Assembly: GCA_903884425.1 (NCBI GenBank)
Contig: CAISEP010000014.1
Span: forward strand, 248,001-312,000
Length of the DNA stretch: 64,000 bases
Direction of reading: 5' to 3'
Source of the DNA: an uncultured Caulobacterales bacterium
GTDB taxonomy: Bacteria > Pseudomonadota > Alphaproteobacteria > Caulobacterales > Caulobacteraceae
This document shows, piece after piece, positions 10,416 to 17,855 of the stretch. Position numbers and translations under genes: made by a program. The notes beneath the pieces were generated by a model. It was not told the origin of the DNA, ran no database searches, and saw only the letters and a program-made list of their open reading frames with translations. Position 1 is the stretch's first letter, and each line of letters opens with the position of its first letter.

Positions 10416-11075
10416 TCAGGAGGCGCTGAAGGTGGGGCCGATTCCCGCCTCCGCGGCGGCCCGGGCCTGGGCAGCCTTGGCCCGCTGGAATCCGTCCCGG
10501 GCCTGCAGCCGGGCCCAGTAGGCGGCGACGGGTTCGGGAAAATCTCCCGCCAGGCCGAGGGACTGGGCAAGCAGCAGGGCATAGCCGACGGAAATGTCCG
10601 CGCCGGTGAACTGCTCGGCACACAGCCAGGTCCGTCCGGCCAGCGCCCGCTCCACCCCGCGAAGCCGGGCGAGGAACCATTTGCGGTAGTCGTCGGCCAC
10701 CTGGGGCTGGCGGCGTTCGCGGGGTTCCAGGCGGCTGTAGCGGAGCACCAGGGTCTGGGGAAAGGTCAGGGTCGCCTCGCCGAAGTGCAGATAGTTGAGA
10801 TACCGGCCGAACTCCGGGTGATCGGGGGGAAGCGCCAGCTGTCCCGCCCCGTAGCGGACGCCCACATATTCGACGATGGCGGCGGATTCCGTCATCTCCG
10901 TCTCGCCGTCGAAGAAGGCCGGGATGGTGCCCAGGGGATTGATGTCGAGATAGGGCCTGGCAAGCGCCCGGGGGGGAAAGGGAAGCACATGCAGTTCATA
11001 CGGCACGCCCACCTCCTCCAGCGCCCAGAGCGGACGGAACGAACGGGCGTCGAGGCAGTGATAGAGACGGATCAT
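10416..11075 (-). CDS. glutathione S-transferase family protein
   Basis: A 219-residue two-domain GST. The thioredoxin-like N-domain starts MIRLYHCLDARSFRPLWALE and has the cis-Pro and gamma-Glu binding motifs LGTIPAFFDG and MTESAAIVEY. The helical C-domain contains LCAEQFTGADISVGYAL, the usual N-capping box and hydrophobic staple region. The ATG at 11075 follows AGGAGAG. It is convergent with the aldolase gene. The specific electrophile cannot be inferred. Confidence 0.93.
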   Translation of the reverse strand: MIRLYHCLDARSFRPLWALEEVGVPYELHVLPFPPRALARPYLDINPLGTIPAFFDGETEMTESAAIVEYVGVRYGAGQLALPPDHPEFGRYLNYLHFGEATLTFPQTLVLRYSRLEPRERRQPQVADDYRKWFLARLRGVERALAGRTWLCAEQFTGADISVGYALLLAQSLGLAGDFPEPVAAYWARLQARDGFQRAKAAQARAAAEAGIGPTFSAS

Positions 11076-11284
11076 GGACGGGCTCTCCTTCGGTCCAGGA
11101 GTGTGCGGGCCGGGGCAGGGGCCCGCAAGTCCCGCTGGCCTGCGGGGGCGTGCCGAAAAAACAGGCAGAAACCGGCTGGAGCGCCCAAGGGAGCGTCACC
11201 CGGGGCAGGGGAGGCCCTCCGAGGCGGAGGCGAGGTGGCCGCCCGGCGCGGGCCGCGCAAGGTCAGTCAGGAACCGGGATTGGC

Positions 11285-12703
11285 ATGACACCCTTCGACG
11301 AGATGCATGGAGACAGCCCTGACGGCATCAGGGCCCTGTACGGCAAGGTGAAGCTCTGGCTGGAGCAGACGCCGCCCGAGACCCTGGCCGCCCGCCGGGC
11401 CCAGGCGGAGCTGTTCTTCCGCCGCATCGGCATCACCTTCGCCGTCTATGGCGAGGCCGATGCCGCGGAGCGCCTGATCCCCTTCGACATCATTCCGCGG
11501 ATCATCTCCCGCTCCGAATGGGGGTTGCTGGAGCGCGGGCTGAAGCAGCGGGTGCAGACGCTGAACGCCTTCCTGTCGGACATCTACGGCAGTCAGGAAT
11601 GCCTGAAGGCGGGCATCCTGCCGCCGGAACTGATCTTCTCCAATCCCCAGTACCGGCTGGAGATGGCGGGCATGCCGGCTCCCCACGGGGTCTGGGTGCA
11701 CATTGCCGGGGTCGACATCGTGCGCACCGGGGAACGGGCCTTTCACGTGCTGGAGGACAATGCCCGCACACCGTCCGGGGTCTCCTACATGCTGGAGAAC
11801 CGGGAAGTGATGATGCGCCTGGCACCGGAGCTGTTCGCCAGTCACCACGTGGCCCCGGTGGAGACCTATACCGACGCCCTGCTGGCCACCCTGCGCTCCG
11901 TCGCCCCCCGCGGCGCGGAGGGGGAGCCGACCCTCGTCCTTCTGACCCCCGGCCGCTACAATTCGGCCTTCTACGAGCACTCCTTCCTCGCGGACAAGCT
12001 GGGCATCGAGCTGGTGGAGGGGTCGGACCTGTTCGTGCGGGACGACCGGGTCTACATGCGCACCACCGACGGTCCCCAGCGGGTGGACGTGATCTATCGC
12101 CGACTGGACGACGACTTCATCGATCCCCTGGTGTTCAATCCGGACTCCATGCTGGGCGTCGCCGGGCTGATGAGCGCCTATGCGGCGGGCAATGTCACCC
12201 TGGCCAATGCCGTGGGGACGGGAGTGTCCGACGACAAGGCGGTCTACAGCTACATGCCCGACCTTGTGCGGTTCTATACCGGGGACGAGCCGATCCTGCA
12301 GAACGTGGAGACCTGGCGCTGCCGCGAGGCCCCGGCCCTGTCCTATGTCCTGGATCACCTGCCGGAGCTGGTGGTGAAGGAGGTGGGCGGCTCCGGCGGC
12401 TATGGCATGCTGATCGGTCCCACGGCCAGCAAGGCGGAGATCGCGGAATTCCGCACCAAGCTGATCCATGCGCCGGAGCAGTTCATCGCCCAGCCGACGC
12501 TGGCGCTGTCCACCTGTCCTACCTTTGTCGAGCAGGGGGTGGCCCCGCGGCACGTGGACCTGCGGCCCTTCGTGCTGACCGGTGCCGACGCGGTGCGGAT
12601 CACGCCCGGCGGTCTGTCCCGGGTGGCCTTGCGGGAGGGGTCCCTGGTGGTGAATTCCAGCCAGGGGGGCGGGACCAAGGATACGTGGGTGCTGGATGAC
12701 TGA
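11285..12703 (+). CDS. circularly permuted ATP-grasp protein (COG2308)
   Basis: A predicted ATP-dependent carboxylate-amine ligase of 472 residues. Recognisable family blocks are FRRIGITFAVYG, LNAFLSDIYG, VHIAGVDIVRTG, LEDNARTPSGVSYMLENR, VIYRRLDDDF, VVKEVGGSGGYGMLIGP (nucleotide loop) and RHVDLRPFVL, ending with SSQGGGTKDTWVL. ATG 11285 agrees with the common 'FDEM' N-terminus of the family. It is the first gene of a three-gene cassette with the alpha-E and transglutaminase genes, spaced 17 and 21 bases apart. Published genomic work links this set to the proteasome-like Anbu peptidase; peptide tagging or synthesis is predicted but the product is unknown. Confidence 0.92.
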   Translation: MTPFDEMHGDSPDGIRALYGKVKLWLEQTPPETLAARRAQAELFFRRIGITFAVYGEADAAERLIPFDIIPRIISRSEWGLLERGLKQRVQTLNAFLSDIYGSQECLKAGILPPELIFSNPQYRLEMAGMPAPHGVWVHIAGVDIVRTGERAFHVLEDNARTPSGVSYMLENREVMMRLAPELFASHHVAPVETYTDALLATLRSVAPRGAEGEPTLVLLTPGRYNSAFYEHSFLADKLGIELVEGSDLFVRDDRVYMRTTDGPQRVDVIYRRLDDDFIDPLVFNPDSMLGVAGLMSAYAAGNVTLANAVGTGVSDDKAVYSYMPDLVRFYTGDEPILQNVETWRCREAPALSYVLDHLPELVVKEVGGSGGYGMLIGPTASKAEIAEFRTKLIHAPEQFIAQPTLALSTCPTFVEQGVAPRHVDLRPFVLTGADAVRITPGGLSRVALREGSLVVNSSQGGGTKDTWVLDD

Positions 12704-12720
12704 AATTCGGAGGTCGCGCC

Positions 12721-13659
12721 ATGCTGTCCCGCACCGCTGACAATCTCTACTGGACCGCCCGCTATGTGGAGCGGGCCGACTTCCTGGCGCGGGTGATCGA
12801 TTCCGCCCACCGCCTGGAGGCCCTCCCGGCCAGCTGGTCCGGGGCCAGCACCGAATGGGAGAGCGCCATCGCCACCTCCGGCGCGGCCCCGGGCTTCTAC
12901 GAGCGCTATGGCGATGCCAACGAGCGCACGGTCTGCGACTATCTGGTGTTCAACCCGGACAATCCGTCGTCCATCCGCTCCTGCATCAATACCGCCCGCT
13001 CCAATGTCCGCGCCGTCCGCACCGCGCTGACCAGCGAGACCTGGGAGGCGCTGAACACTGCCTGGAACGAGCTGAACGCCGTCGATCCCAACATGTCGCC
13101 CGAAGAGCTGAGCCGCTTCCTGGAATGGGTGAAGGGCGTGGCCCTGATGTTCGACGGTTCCGCCCGGCGGACCATGCTGCGCAATGACGCCTACTGGTTC
13201 CTGCGCCTCGGCGGGGCGATGGAGCGGGCGGACAACACCGCCCGCATCCTCGATGTGAAGTACCACCTGCTTCTGCCCGCCACGGAGATCGTCGGCGGCG
13301 GCCTCGACTACTTCCAGTGGACCACCATCCTGCGGGAGGTCTCTGCCCTGACCGCCTATCGCTGGGTCTACAAGGAAAATCTCAAGCCCTGGCTGGTGGC
13401 GGACCTGCTGATCCTGAACCGGCAGATGCCCCGGTCCATGTCCAGCTGCTATGACGTGATCAGCCGCCATCTGGACCTGCTGGGGGACCTCTACGGCCGC
13501 CGGGGGCCGTCGCAGAAGCTGGCCCGGGGCACCCTGGCCCGGCTGACGGGCCTGCGCATCGACGATGTGTTCCAGACTGGCCTGCACGAATTCATCGCCC
13601 AGTTCCTCGTGGACCACGAGCGGCTGGGCGTGGCCATCACCGACCAGTACCTGACCTGA
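12721..13659 (+). CDS. alpha-E domain protein (COG2307)
   Basis: A 312-residue all-helical protein starting MLSRTADNLYWTARYVERAD, the diagnostic opening of the alpha-E family. Conserved Arg/Glu pairs follow (GGAMERADNTARILDVKYH and YDVISRHLD). GGAGG precedes the ATG by seven bases. No catalytic site is defined in the family; the protein is thought to act with the neighbouring ATP-grasp enzyme. It sits between ATP-grasp and transglutaminase genes with very short gaps and is certainly co-transcribed. Confidence 0.93.
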   Translation: MLSRTADNLYWTARYVERADFLARVIDSAHRLEALPASWSGASTEWESAIATSGAAPGFYERYGDANERTVCDYLVFNPDNPSSIRSCINTARSNVRAVRTALTSETWEALNTAWNELNAVDPNMSPEELSRFLEWVKGVALMFDGSARRTMLRNDAYWFLRLGGAMERADNTARILDVKYHLLLPATEIVGGGLDYFQWTTILREVSALTAYRWVYKENLKPWLVADLLILNRQMPRSMSSCYDVISRHLDLLGDLYGRRGPSQKLARGTLARLTGLRIDDVFQTGLHEFIAQFLVDHERLGVAITDQYLT

Positions 13660-13680
13660 AGCCGACCGGCGAAGAGCTCC

Positions 13681-14505
13681 ATGCGGATCCGCATCCAACA
13701 CACCACCCAGTATGCCTATGACCGGCCGATCACCTCGGCGGTGCAGGTGCTGCGGATGACCCCCAGGCCCGATGACGCCCAGCACATCGTCCGCTGGCGG
13801 GTGGAGACCGATGTGGACGGACGCCTGCGGGCCGGCGAGGACAGCCTCGGCAACCTGACCCACACCCTCTATGTGGACGGGCCGGTGCAGCGCCTGCGGC
13901 TGATGGTCTCGGGGGAGGTGGAGACCGTGGACACCGGCGGCGTGCTCCGCGGGGCCATCGAGCGGTTCGCGCCGGAGGTGTTCCTGCGGGAGACCCGTCT
14001 CACCCTCGCCGACGCGGCCCTGCGGGACTATGGCCGACAGGTGGCCGGGGCCACGTCGGACCGGTTGCAGCTGCTGCACGACCTCCTGGCGGCGATCCAC
14101 CGGGACATGACCTTCTGCACCGAGGCGACGGATGCCGCGGGGTCGGCGGCCGCGGCCTTCGCGCAGCGCCGGGGCGTCTGCCAGGACCTGGCCCACATCT
14201 TCATCGGCGTGGCCCGGTTCCTGGGGATTCCCGCGCGCTATGTCTCCGGCCATCTCGTCCGGGACGATGGGGTGGTGGAGCAGGAGGCCGCCCATGCCTG
14301 GGCCGAGGCCCATGTGCCGGGCCTGGGCTGGGTCGGGTTCGATCCGGCCAACGGGGCCTGTCCCTCGGACTCCCATGTGCGGGTGGCCATGGCGCTGGAC
14401 TATCTGGGGGCCGCCCCCGTCCGTGGCAGCCGATTCGGCGGCGGCCGCGAGGAGATGGAGGTCCGCCTCAGCGTCACCGCCGAACCGGGCCTGCGTAATC
14501 AATAG
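13681..14505 (+). CDS. transglutaminase-like cysteine peptidase family protein (COG1305)
   Basis: A 274-residue protein with an N-terminal beta-rich domain (MRIRIQHTTQYAYDRPITSA) and a C-terminal papain-like transglutaminase core. The catalytic triad is visible: Cys in RRGVCQDLAHIFI, His in EAAHAWAEAHVPG and Asp in WVGFDPANG. Members are thought to hydrolyse or transfer peptide amides. It is the last gene of the cassette. In many genomes the next gene is the Anbu proteasome-type peptidase; here the next gene is an unrelated exported protein. Confidence 0.93.
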   Translation: MRIRIQHTTQYAYDRPITSAVQVLRMTPRPDDAQHIVRWRVETDVDGRLRAGEDSLGNLTHTLYVDGPVQRLRLMVSGEVETVDTGGVLRGAIERFAPEVFLRETRLTLADAALRDYGRQVAGATSDRLQLLHDLLAAIHRDMTFCTEATDAAGSAAAAFAQRRGVCQDLAHIFIGVARFLGIPARYVSGHLVRDDGVVEQEAAHAWAEAHVPGLGWVGFDPANGACPSDSHVRVAMALDYLGAAPVRGSRFGGGREEMEVRLSVTAEPGLRNQ

Positions 14506-14629
14506 TCCCTCGGGCAATAGACCCTCCGACCCCGACCGGCTGCGGCGATTGGTCCCGGGGGCGATCGGTCGCAGGGGGAGGGACCGTCTGCCCCGCTAGG
14601 CTCTGCCCATCCGGCGGCAGGAGGCGGCC

Positions 14630-15406
14630 ATGGGGCCAGCGGGGTGGGCGAGGCGCGGCACGGGGCTGGCGGCGATCTGGCTCGGCCTTGCCGGTTCCGC
14701 TGCGGCCGGGGCCTGGCCCGCACCGGTCGGACACGGGCAGGTGATCGTCAAGCTGGAGGAGGAGACCGGGACCCTGGGCCTCGACGGAGCCGGGCAGACC
14801 CTGGCCATTCCCCGCCAGACCCTGACCTTCATCGACCTCTATGCCGACTATGGCCTCACGCCGGACCTCAGCCTGCAGGTGACGGCGGGGCTCGAGCGCA
14901 GCCGCCTGGGGGTGCGGCAGGTGGACGGGGCCGGTCCCTGCAGTCTCGGGGTGCGCTATGTCCTCGCCCGGCCGTGGGGAGGCTATCTCGCCGCCTATGC
15001 CGGGGCGACGACGCCGGCCGCGGACCAGGCGACCCGGTCGGACCCCGCCGCCGGTCAGGCCGGGGGGGAGCTGCGGTTGCTGGCCGGTCGGTCCTTCCGC
15101 GTCTTCGGGCGCGACCTGTTTGCCGAGGCCGAGACTGCCCGGCTGCTCGGCGGCGGTCATGAAAACCAGACGCGGATCGACGGGACCCTCGGCATCCAGC
15201 TCCGCCCCCGACTGTTGCTGCTGAGCCAGGTCTATTCCGGGCGGCAGGAGGACGGAGCCTCGGGCGCGTCCTGGGTCAAGCTCGACGAGAGCATCGTCCG
15301 CACCTTCGGCGCCTGGCGCGCCCAGCTCGGCTGGCGGCGCACCCTGGCCGGTCGCAACCTGCCTGTCACCACGGGACCGGTCATCGGCCTGTGGCGGCGC
15401 TATTGA
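14630..15406 (+). CDS. exported beta-strand-rich protein, probable outer-membrane barrel
   Basis: A 258-residue protein of no family I recognise. It starts behind a perfect AGGAGG (seven bases before ATG) and has a Sec signal peptide (GLAAIWLGLAGSAAAGAWP, likely cleavage near residue 27). The rest alternates polar and hydrophobic residues in strand-like segments ('IDLYADYGLTPDLSLQVTAG', 'WGGYLAAYAGATTP', 'QTRIDGTLGIQLRPRLLLL', 'FGAWRAQLGWRRTL') and ends in an aromatic residue (RRY), the usual outer-membrane insertion signal. It lies 124 bases after the transglutaminase gene in the same direction. Barrel topology is inference. Confidence 0.7.
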   Translation: MGPAGWARRGTGLAAIWLGLAGSAAAGAWPAPVGHGQVIVKLEEETGTLGLDGAGQTLAIPRQTLTFIDLYADYGLTPDLSLQVTAGLERSRLGVRQVDGAGPCSLGVRYVLARPWGGYLAAYAGATTPAADQATRSDPAAGQAGGELRLLAGRSFRVFGRDLFAEAETARLLGGGHENQTRIDGTLGIQLRPRLLLLSQVYSGRQEDGASGASWVKLDESIVRTFGAWRAQLGWRRTLAGRNLPVTTGPVIGLWRRY

Positions 15407-15438
15407 GGCCGGGATGTCGGGGACGAGGGTCGGAGACC

Positions 15439-15663
15439 CTTCGCCGGCTGCTGGCTGATGCTGGAAAGCCGGATGTTCCTAGGCTCTATCTGACCGCTCT
15501 ATGTGAGTATGCAATCGCCACGCTTCCCGTCCTTGAACGCGATCCTAGACGGGTTGAGGATTTGGATAGTCGCGGTCCTGATCACGCCTGTGATGCGTTG
15601 CGCTATGGCGTCATTGCAGACCGTATAAAGATGCGAAAGCCCACGGTGTTGTTTGACCACTAG
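15439..15663 (+). pseudogene. phage terminase large subunit, C-terminal remnant
   Basis: An open stretch of about 74 codons ending in TAG that reads as the last part of a phage terminase. Key pieces are LYLTALCEYAIATLPVLERD, VEDLDSRGPDHACDALRYG, which match the terminase nuclease tail pattern 'ED-D-..-DH--DA-RY' (the Asp/His metal region). There is no start codon or ATPase part upstream: the frame runs back into the end of the preceding gene. Codon use is visibly less GC-rich at third positions than the core genes. It is a scar of a lost prophage, not a working gene. Confidence 0.75.
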
Positions 15664-15675
15664 GCTTTCCCAGAG

Positions 15676-16200
15676 CTATGGGTTGGAATTTTTTGAGAAA
15701 TATTCGCCCCACCAGTCTAATGACGGCTTGGCTCGATTGAAAATATTTCGATACTTTTCAGTATATGATATGAAAAGGGCATTGTTAGAGCAGTATGACC
15801 GAAGTTCAGGGAGGTTTTTTATTGCTCCATCAACCGCCAATTTGGCAGCGTCTATTTGTTGATTTGCAATTTTATTTGCCAAATTAGATTGTGGAGCTCC
15901 GCTATGTGGCGTGTCAAGAATTGTCATGATGTCAATTGCAACGGACAATTTGTCAATCTGGGCCTCAACGAGATCAAAATAAACGGCACCTTGATTAAAG
16001 CAAAAATATTCATCACTGCTCATACCGCGAAGTTTGGATATTTCACCAGTATCTTTATCATATTCTAACTGTAGTTCGAGAACGTCTGAGTGAATTTGAT
16101 TGAACGTCTCGTGTTGCTCAGACCTTGTTCCGGCAATTGCAGGGCCGCTTAAGGCTGCTGCTACACTCAGTGCGCCAAGCGCCCCTGCCAAAACCTTCAT
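15676..16200 (-). CDS. exported protein of unknown function
   Basis: A 174-residue protein, unrecognised. The N-terminus MKVLAGALGALSVAAALSGP is a clear Sec signal peptide with likely cleavage after AIAG or nearby. The mature part is mostly helical by residue pattern, acidic, and has two cysteines (EYFCFNQG and LRSYCSNN) that could form a disulfide in the periplasm. ATG 16200 is chosen because the signal peptide begins there and GAAGG lies eight bases upstream. It is the second gene of an operon with the HTH gene, four bases apart. AT content is far above the core genes, which points to transfer. Confidence 0.72.
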   Translation of the reverse strand: MKVLAGALGALSVAAALSGPAIAGTRSEQHETFNQIHSDVLELQLEYDKDTGEISKLRGMSSDEYFCFNQGAVYFDLVEAQIDKLSVAIDIMTILDTPHSGAPQSNLANKIANQQIDAAKLAVDGAIKNLPELRSYCSNNALFISYTEKYRNIFNRAKPSLDWWGEYFSKNSNP

Positions 16201-16204
16201 GTCG

Positions 16205-16525
16205 TTAGCCTTCGCTAGAGAGGTGGTTGCACAGTTTGTAACGCGAGGGTGCAAGGCCCATTGCAGGCCGGGCATCATTTATCAATTTCGCGGTCTTAGA
16301 CAGAACGTTGATTTCGACCTTTAGCAATTGGTCTATCGGGTCAATCAGGTTCAGAGCGGCGGGATATCCAATGCCCTCGCGAGCGGCTGCTTCAATACGG
16401 CGTACAGTTTGCTCATTCACATTGAGTTTAGCGGCAAATGGCGCGATCCAGTTTGGGCCGAAAAGGGCTATACCGGCGCTGGTGACAAAGCTGGTTGCAA
16501 TTGTGGTGGGGTCTTGAGATTGCAT
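16205..16525 (-). CDS. small helix-turn-helix DNA-binding protein, phage-like
   Basis: A 106-residue protein. Residues ~17-45 (IALFGPNWIAPFAAKLNVNE followed by QTVRRIEAA) fit the pattern 'LFG..W...LA..L.V...TVRR' common in small HTH proteins of alphaproteobacterial prophages. The C-terminal half is helical (DQLLKVEINVLSKTAKLIND). ATG 16525 has AAAGGA nine bases upstream; a longer in-frame version from 16609 lacks a clear site. It is first in the operon with the exported protein and probably controls that operon, since a good promoter lies 50 bases upstream. Base composition is foreign to the chromosome. Confidence 0.68.
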   Translation of the reverse strand: MQSQDPTTIATSFVTSAGIALFGPNWIAPFAAKLNVNEQTVRRIEAAAREGIGYPAALNLIDPIDQLLKVEINVLSKTAKLINDARPAMGLAPSRYKLCNHLSSEG

Positions 16526-16574
16526 GTTATTCGGTCCTTTCCGAATTTCATCTCGGCCATTGCCAAGACAATTA

Positions 16575-16603
16575 ACGATACCACCACGTTTGAATTCAGC
16601 CAA
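16575..16603 (-). promoter_or_regulatory. promoter of the HTH/exported-protein operon
   Basis: On the minus strand TTGGCT, a 17-base spacer and TATCGT lie 50 bases upstream of the HTH start. The -35 is flanked by GAATT repeats (GAATTTGGCTGAATTC), a possible operator. Visible pattern only. Confidence 0.4.
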
Positions 16604-16609
16604 ATTCAC

Positions 16610-17274
16610 GCTTACTAACCTCTTAATGGCCGAACGCCAGAATTGCCCGATGAGCCGGTTCTATGGGCTTTGGCTATGCTGGTAGCTCTTACCACCTACA
16701 TGGCCGCGCAGACCTCCTCTGAGGGCGATGGCGAGGCATTCATTCCCACAGGTGAGGGGCGTGGAGGTCAATTGGTCAGCAACTGGCTAGTAAGTGCTAG
16801 TCGGTTGGGCTAGCTAATTAAATATATATATATGACGACTACGCTAATGGCATGGCTGATTGACTGACTAAATATGATTTTCTTGCTCTGAAAGTTCCTG
16901 TCCATCGCGTTGGACGCTGTACAAAGACGGAAGACCCCCTAAATGGGGTGTGTACATATGTGCAGACTGTCCAATGGGCGGACTGCTGGACTGGACAACT
17001 GGACAAGGGATTTGTCCGCTGTCCAGGAGGAATGTTTTCGGTGCAGTGATCGGGGTTGGTCGTGCAGCCCCGTTGTGTACAGGTGTCCTGATATCGCCCT
17101 TATCGGGTCGGAATGGCAGGGTGAGGGGGCATTGAGGGATGGTCTCGGTCGTGGACTATCGCCCCATTTCAAAAACTGGGCGGTATCCCAATTTCGACCC
17201 GCGGTTAAAGGCTCGGAGAGGGCGGGCGCACCAAACTTTTAGAATGTTGATTTTGCTGAGCTATTTTCTGGAAA
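16610..17274. other. AT-rich accessory spacer without a convincing gene
   Basis: This stretch of 665 bases lies between the HTH operon promoter region and tRNA-Asn. It contains an A/T alternating run (near 16818-16834), three CTAG tetramers within 30 bases (16787-16813), and a GGAC-rich inverted repeat at 16991-17025. A frame of about 60 codons near 16624-16815 (… VLWALAMLVALTTYMA …) has no good start codon or ribosome site and may be another decayed fragment. Short frames in 16939-17242 on both strands have no ribosome sites or domain features. Confidence 0.6.
16991..17025. repeat. GGAC-based inverted repeat
   Basis: The left arm CTGGACAACTGGACAA pairs imperfectly with the right arm TTGTCCGCTGTCCAG around a GGGAT centre. 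Each arm itself holds two copies of TGGAC/GGAC, and more GGAC/GTCC words sit just upstream. It may be a repressor operator or a hairpin; no U-tract follows, so it is not a standard terminator. Confidence 0.6.
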
Positions 17275-17349
17275 TGGCTCCGCAGGTAGGATTCGAACCT
17301 ACGACCGATCGGTTAACAGCCGATTGCTCTACCACTGAGCTACTGCGGA
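17275..17349 (-). tRNA. tRNA-Asn (GTT)
   Basis: The minus strand folds as a complete cloverleaf: acceptor TCCGCAG/CTGCGGA, D-arm AGCTCAGTGGTAGAGC, anticodon arm ATCGGCTGTTAACCGAT with GTT, T-arm TAGGTTCGAATCCTA, discriminator G and an encoded CCA. It borders the AT-rich patch and could be the integration site of the lost element. Confidence 0.97.
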
Positions 17350-17366
17350 TCAACATCAGAGCGGGC

Positions 17367-17395
17367 GCTATACCGTTGCTTTCGCGGACACGCAA
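17367..17395 (-). promoter_or_regulatory. tRNA-Asn promoter
   Basis: Minus-strand TTGCGT, 17-base spacer, TATAGC, ending 17 bases before the tRNA 5' end. Good fit to a housekeeping sigma site. Confidence 0.5.
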
Positions 17396-17409
17396 GCGTG
17401 CGGGGGAGG

Positions 17410-17437
17410 AAAAAAGGCCCGGCTGGAAGGCCGGGCC
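17410..17437 (-). terminator. intrinsic terminator after tRNA-Cys
   Basis: A GGCCCGGC/GCCGGGCC hairpin with a five-base loop, followed on the minus strand by six T residues. It lies downstream of tRNA-Cys and just upstream of the tRNA-Asn promoter, insulating the two units. Confidence 0.75.
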
Positions 17438-17561
17438 AAAAGTCTGGTGATGGTGGGCGTCTTCCAATGAAGAAGACCGGCTCAGGCTGGGTTGATGCGG
17501 TTAATCACGGGTTAACGACACGGCGCGCTGGAGCGCGATCGGTGTCCTGGCGCGAAAGGGG

Positions 17562-17635
17562 TGGAGGCCTGACCCGGAATCGAACCGGGGTGCACGGATT
17601 TGCAGTCCGCTGCGTAACCACTCCGCCATCAGGCC
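17562..17635 (-). tRNA. tRNA-Cys (GCA)
   Basis: Cloverleaf on the minus strand: acceptor GGCCTGA/TCAGGCC, D-arm GGCGGAGTGGTTACGC, anticodon arm with GCA inside CGGACTGCAAATCCG, T-arm CCGGTTCGATTCCGG, U73 discriminator (a cysteine identity base) and an encoded CCA. Confidence 0.97.
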
Positions 17636-17739
17636 CCAGAGCGCGCGAGGGGGCTAGCTAACAGAACGCCCCTCGCGGGGCAAGGCCGACGGGGGAAATG
17701 GCACTTCAGGGTGTCGAGTCCCGGCCGGGCAAAGTGCGA

Positions 17740-17769
17740 TTGCCATTCTCGGGGCAGGCGACCTATAAC
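17740..17769 (+). promoter_or_regulatory. promoter upstream of the pcm-like gene
   Basis: TTGCCA, 18-base spacer, TATAAC, about 87 bases before the start of the methyltransferase gene. The rest of the gap from tRNA-Cys (17636-17855) shows no gene. Confidence 0.4.
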
Positions 17770-17855
17770 GGCCCAAGCGTTGCGTCGGGTGACGTCTTCC
17801 TCCTGCCGGGCTTCGGGTTTGCCGGGGCCGGGCCGCCAATCGGGTCGGATTCCTC

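Noticed and set aside
16939-17242. Small frames on both strands in the accessory spacer
   Set aside because: They overlap one another and the inverted repeat, have no ribosome site, and show no domain or signal features.
17279-17349. att-site duplication of the tRNA-Asn 3' end near 15400
   Set aside because: I compared the tRNA end with the 15400-15700 region by eye and found no matching copy.
17139-17450. Open frame reading '...APQVGFEPTTDRLTADCSTTE...'
   Set aside because: This is the well-known artefact of translating antisense tRNA-Asn; the tRNA explains the sequence.
17261-17467. Minus-strand frame with 'SSSVVEQSAVNRSVVGSNPT'
   Set aside because: Sense translation of tRNA-Asn, not a protein.
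17398-17661. Frame with 'LTRNRTGVHGFAVRCVTTPP'
   Set aside because: Antisense translation of tRNA-Cys.
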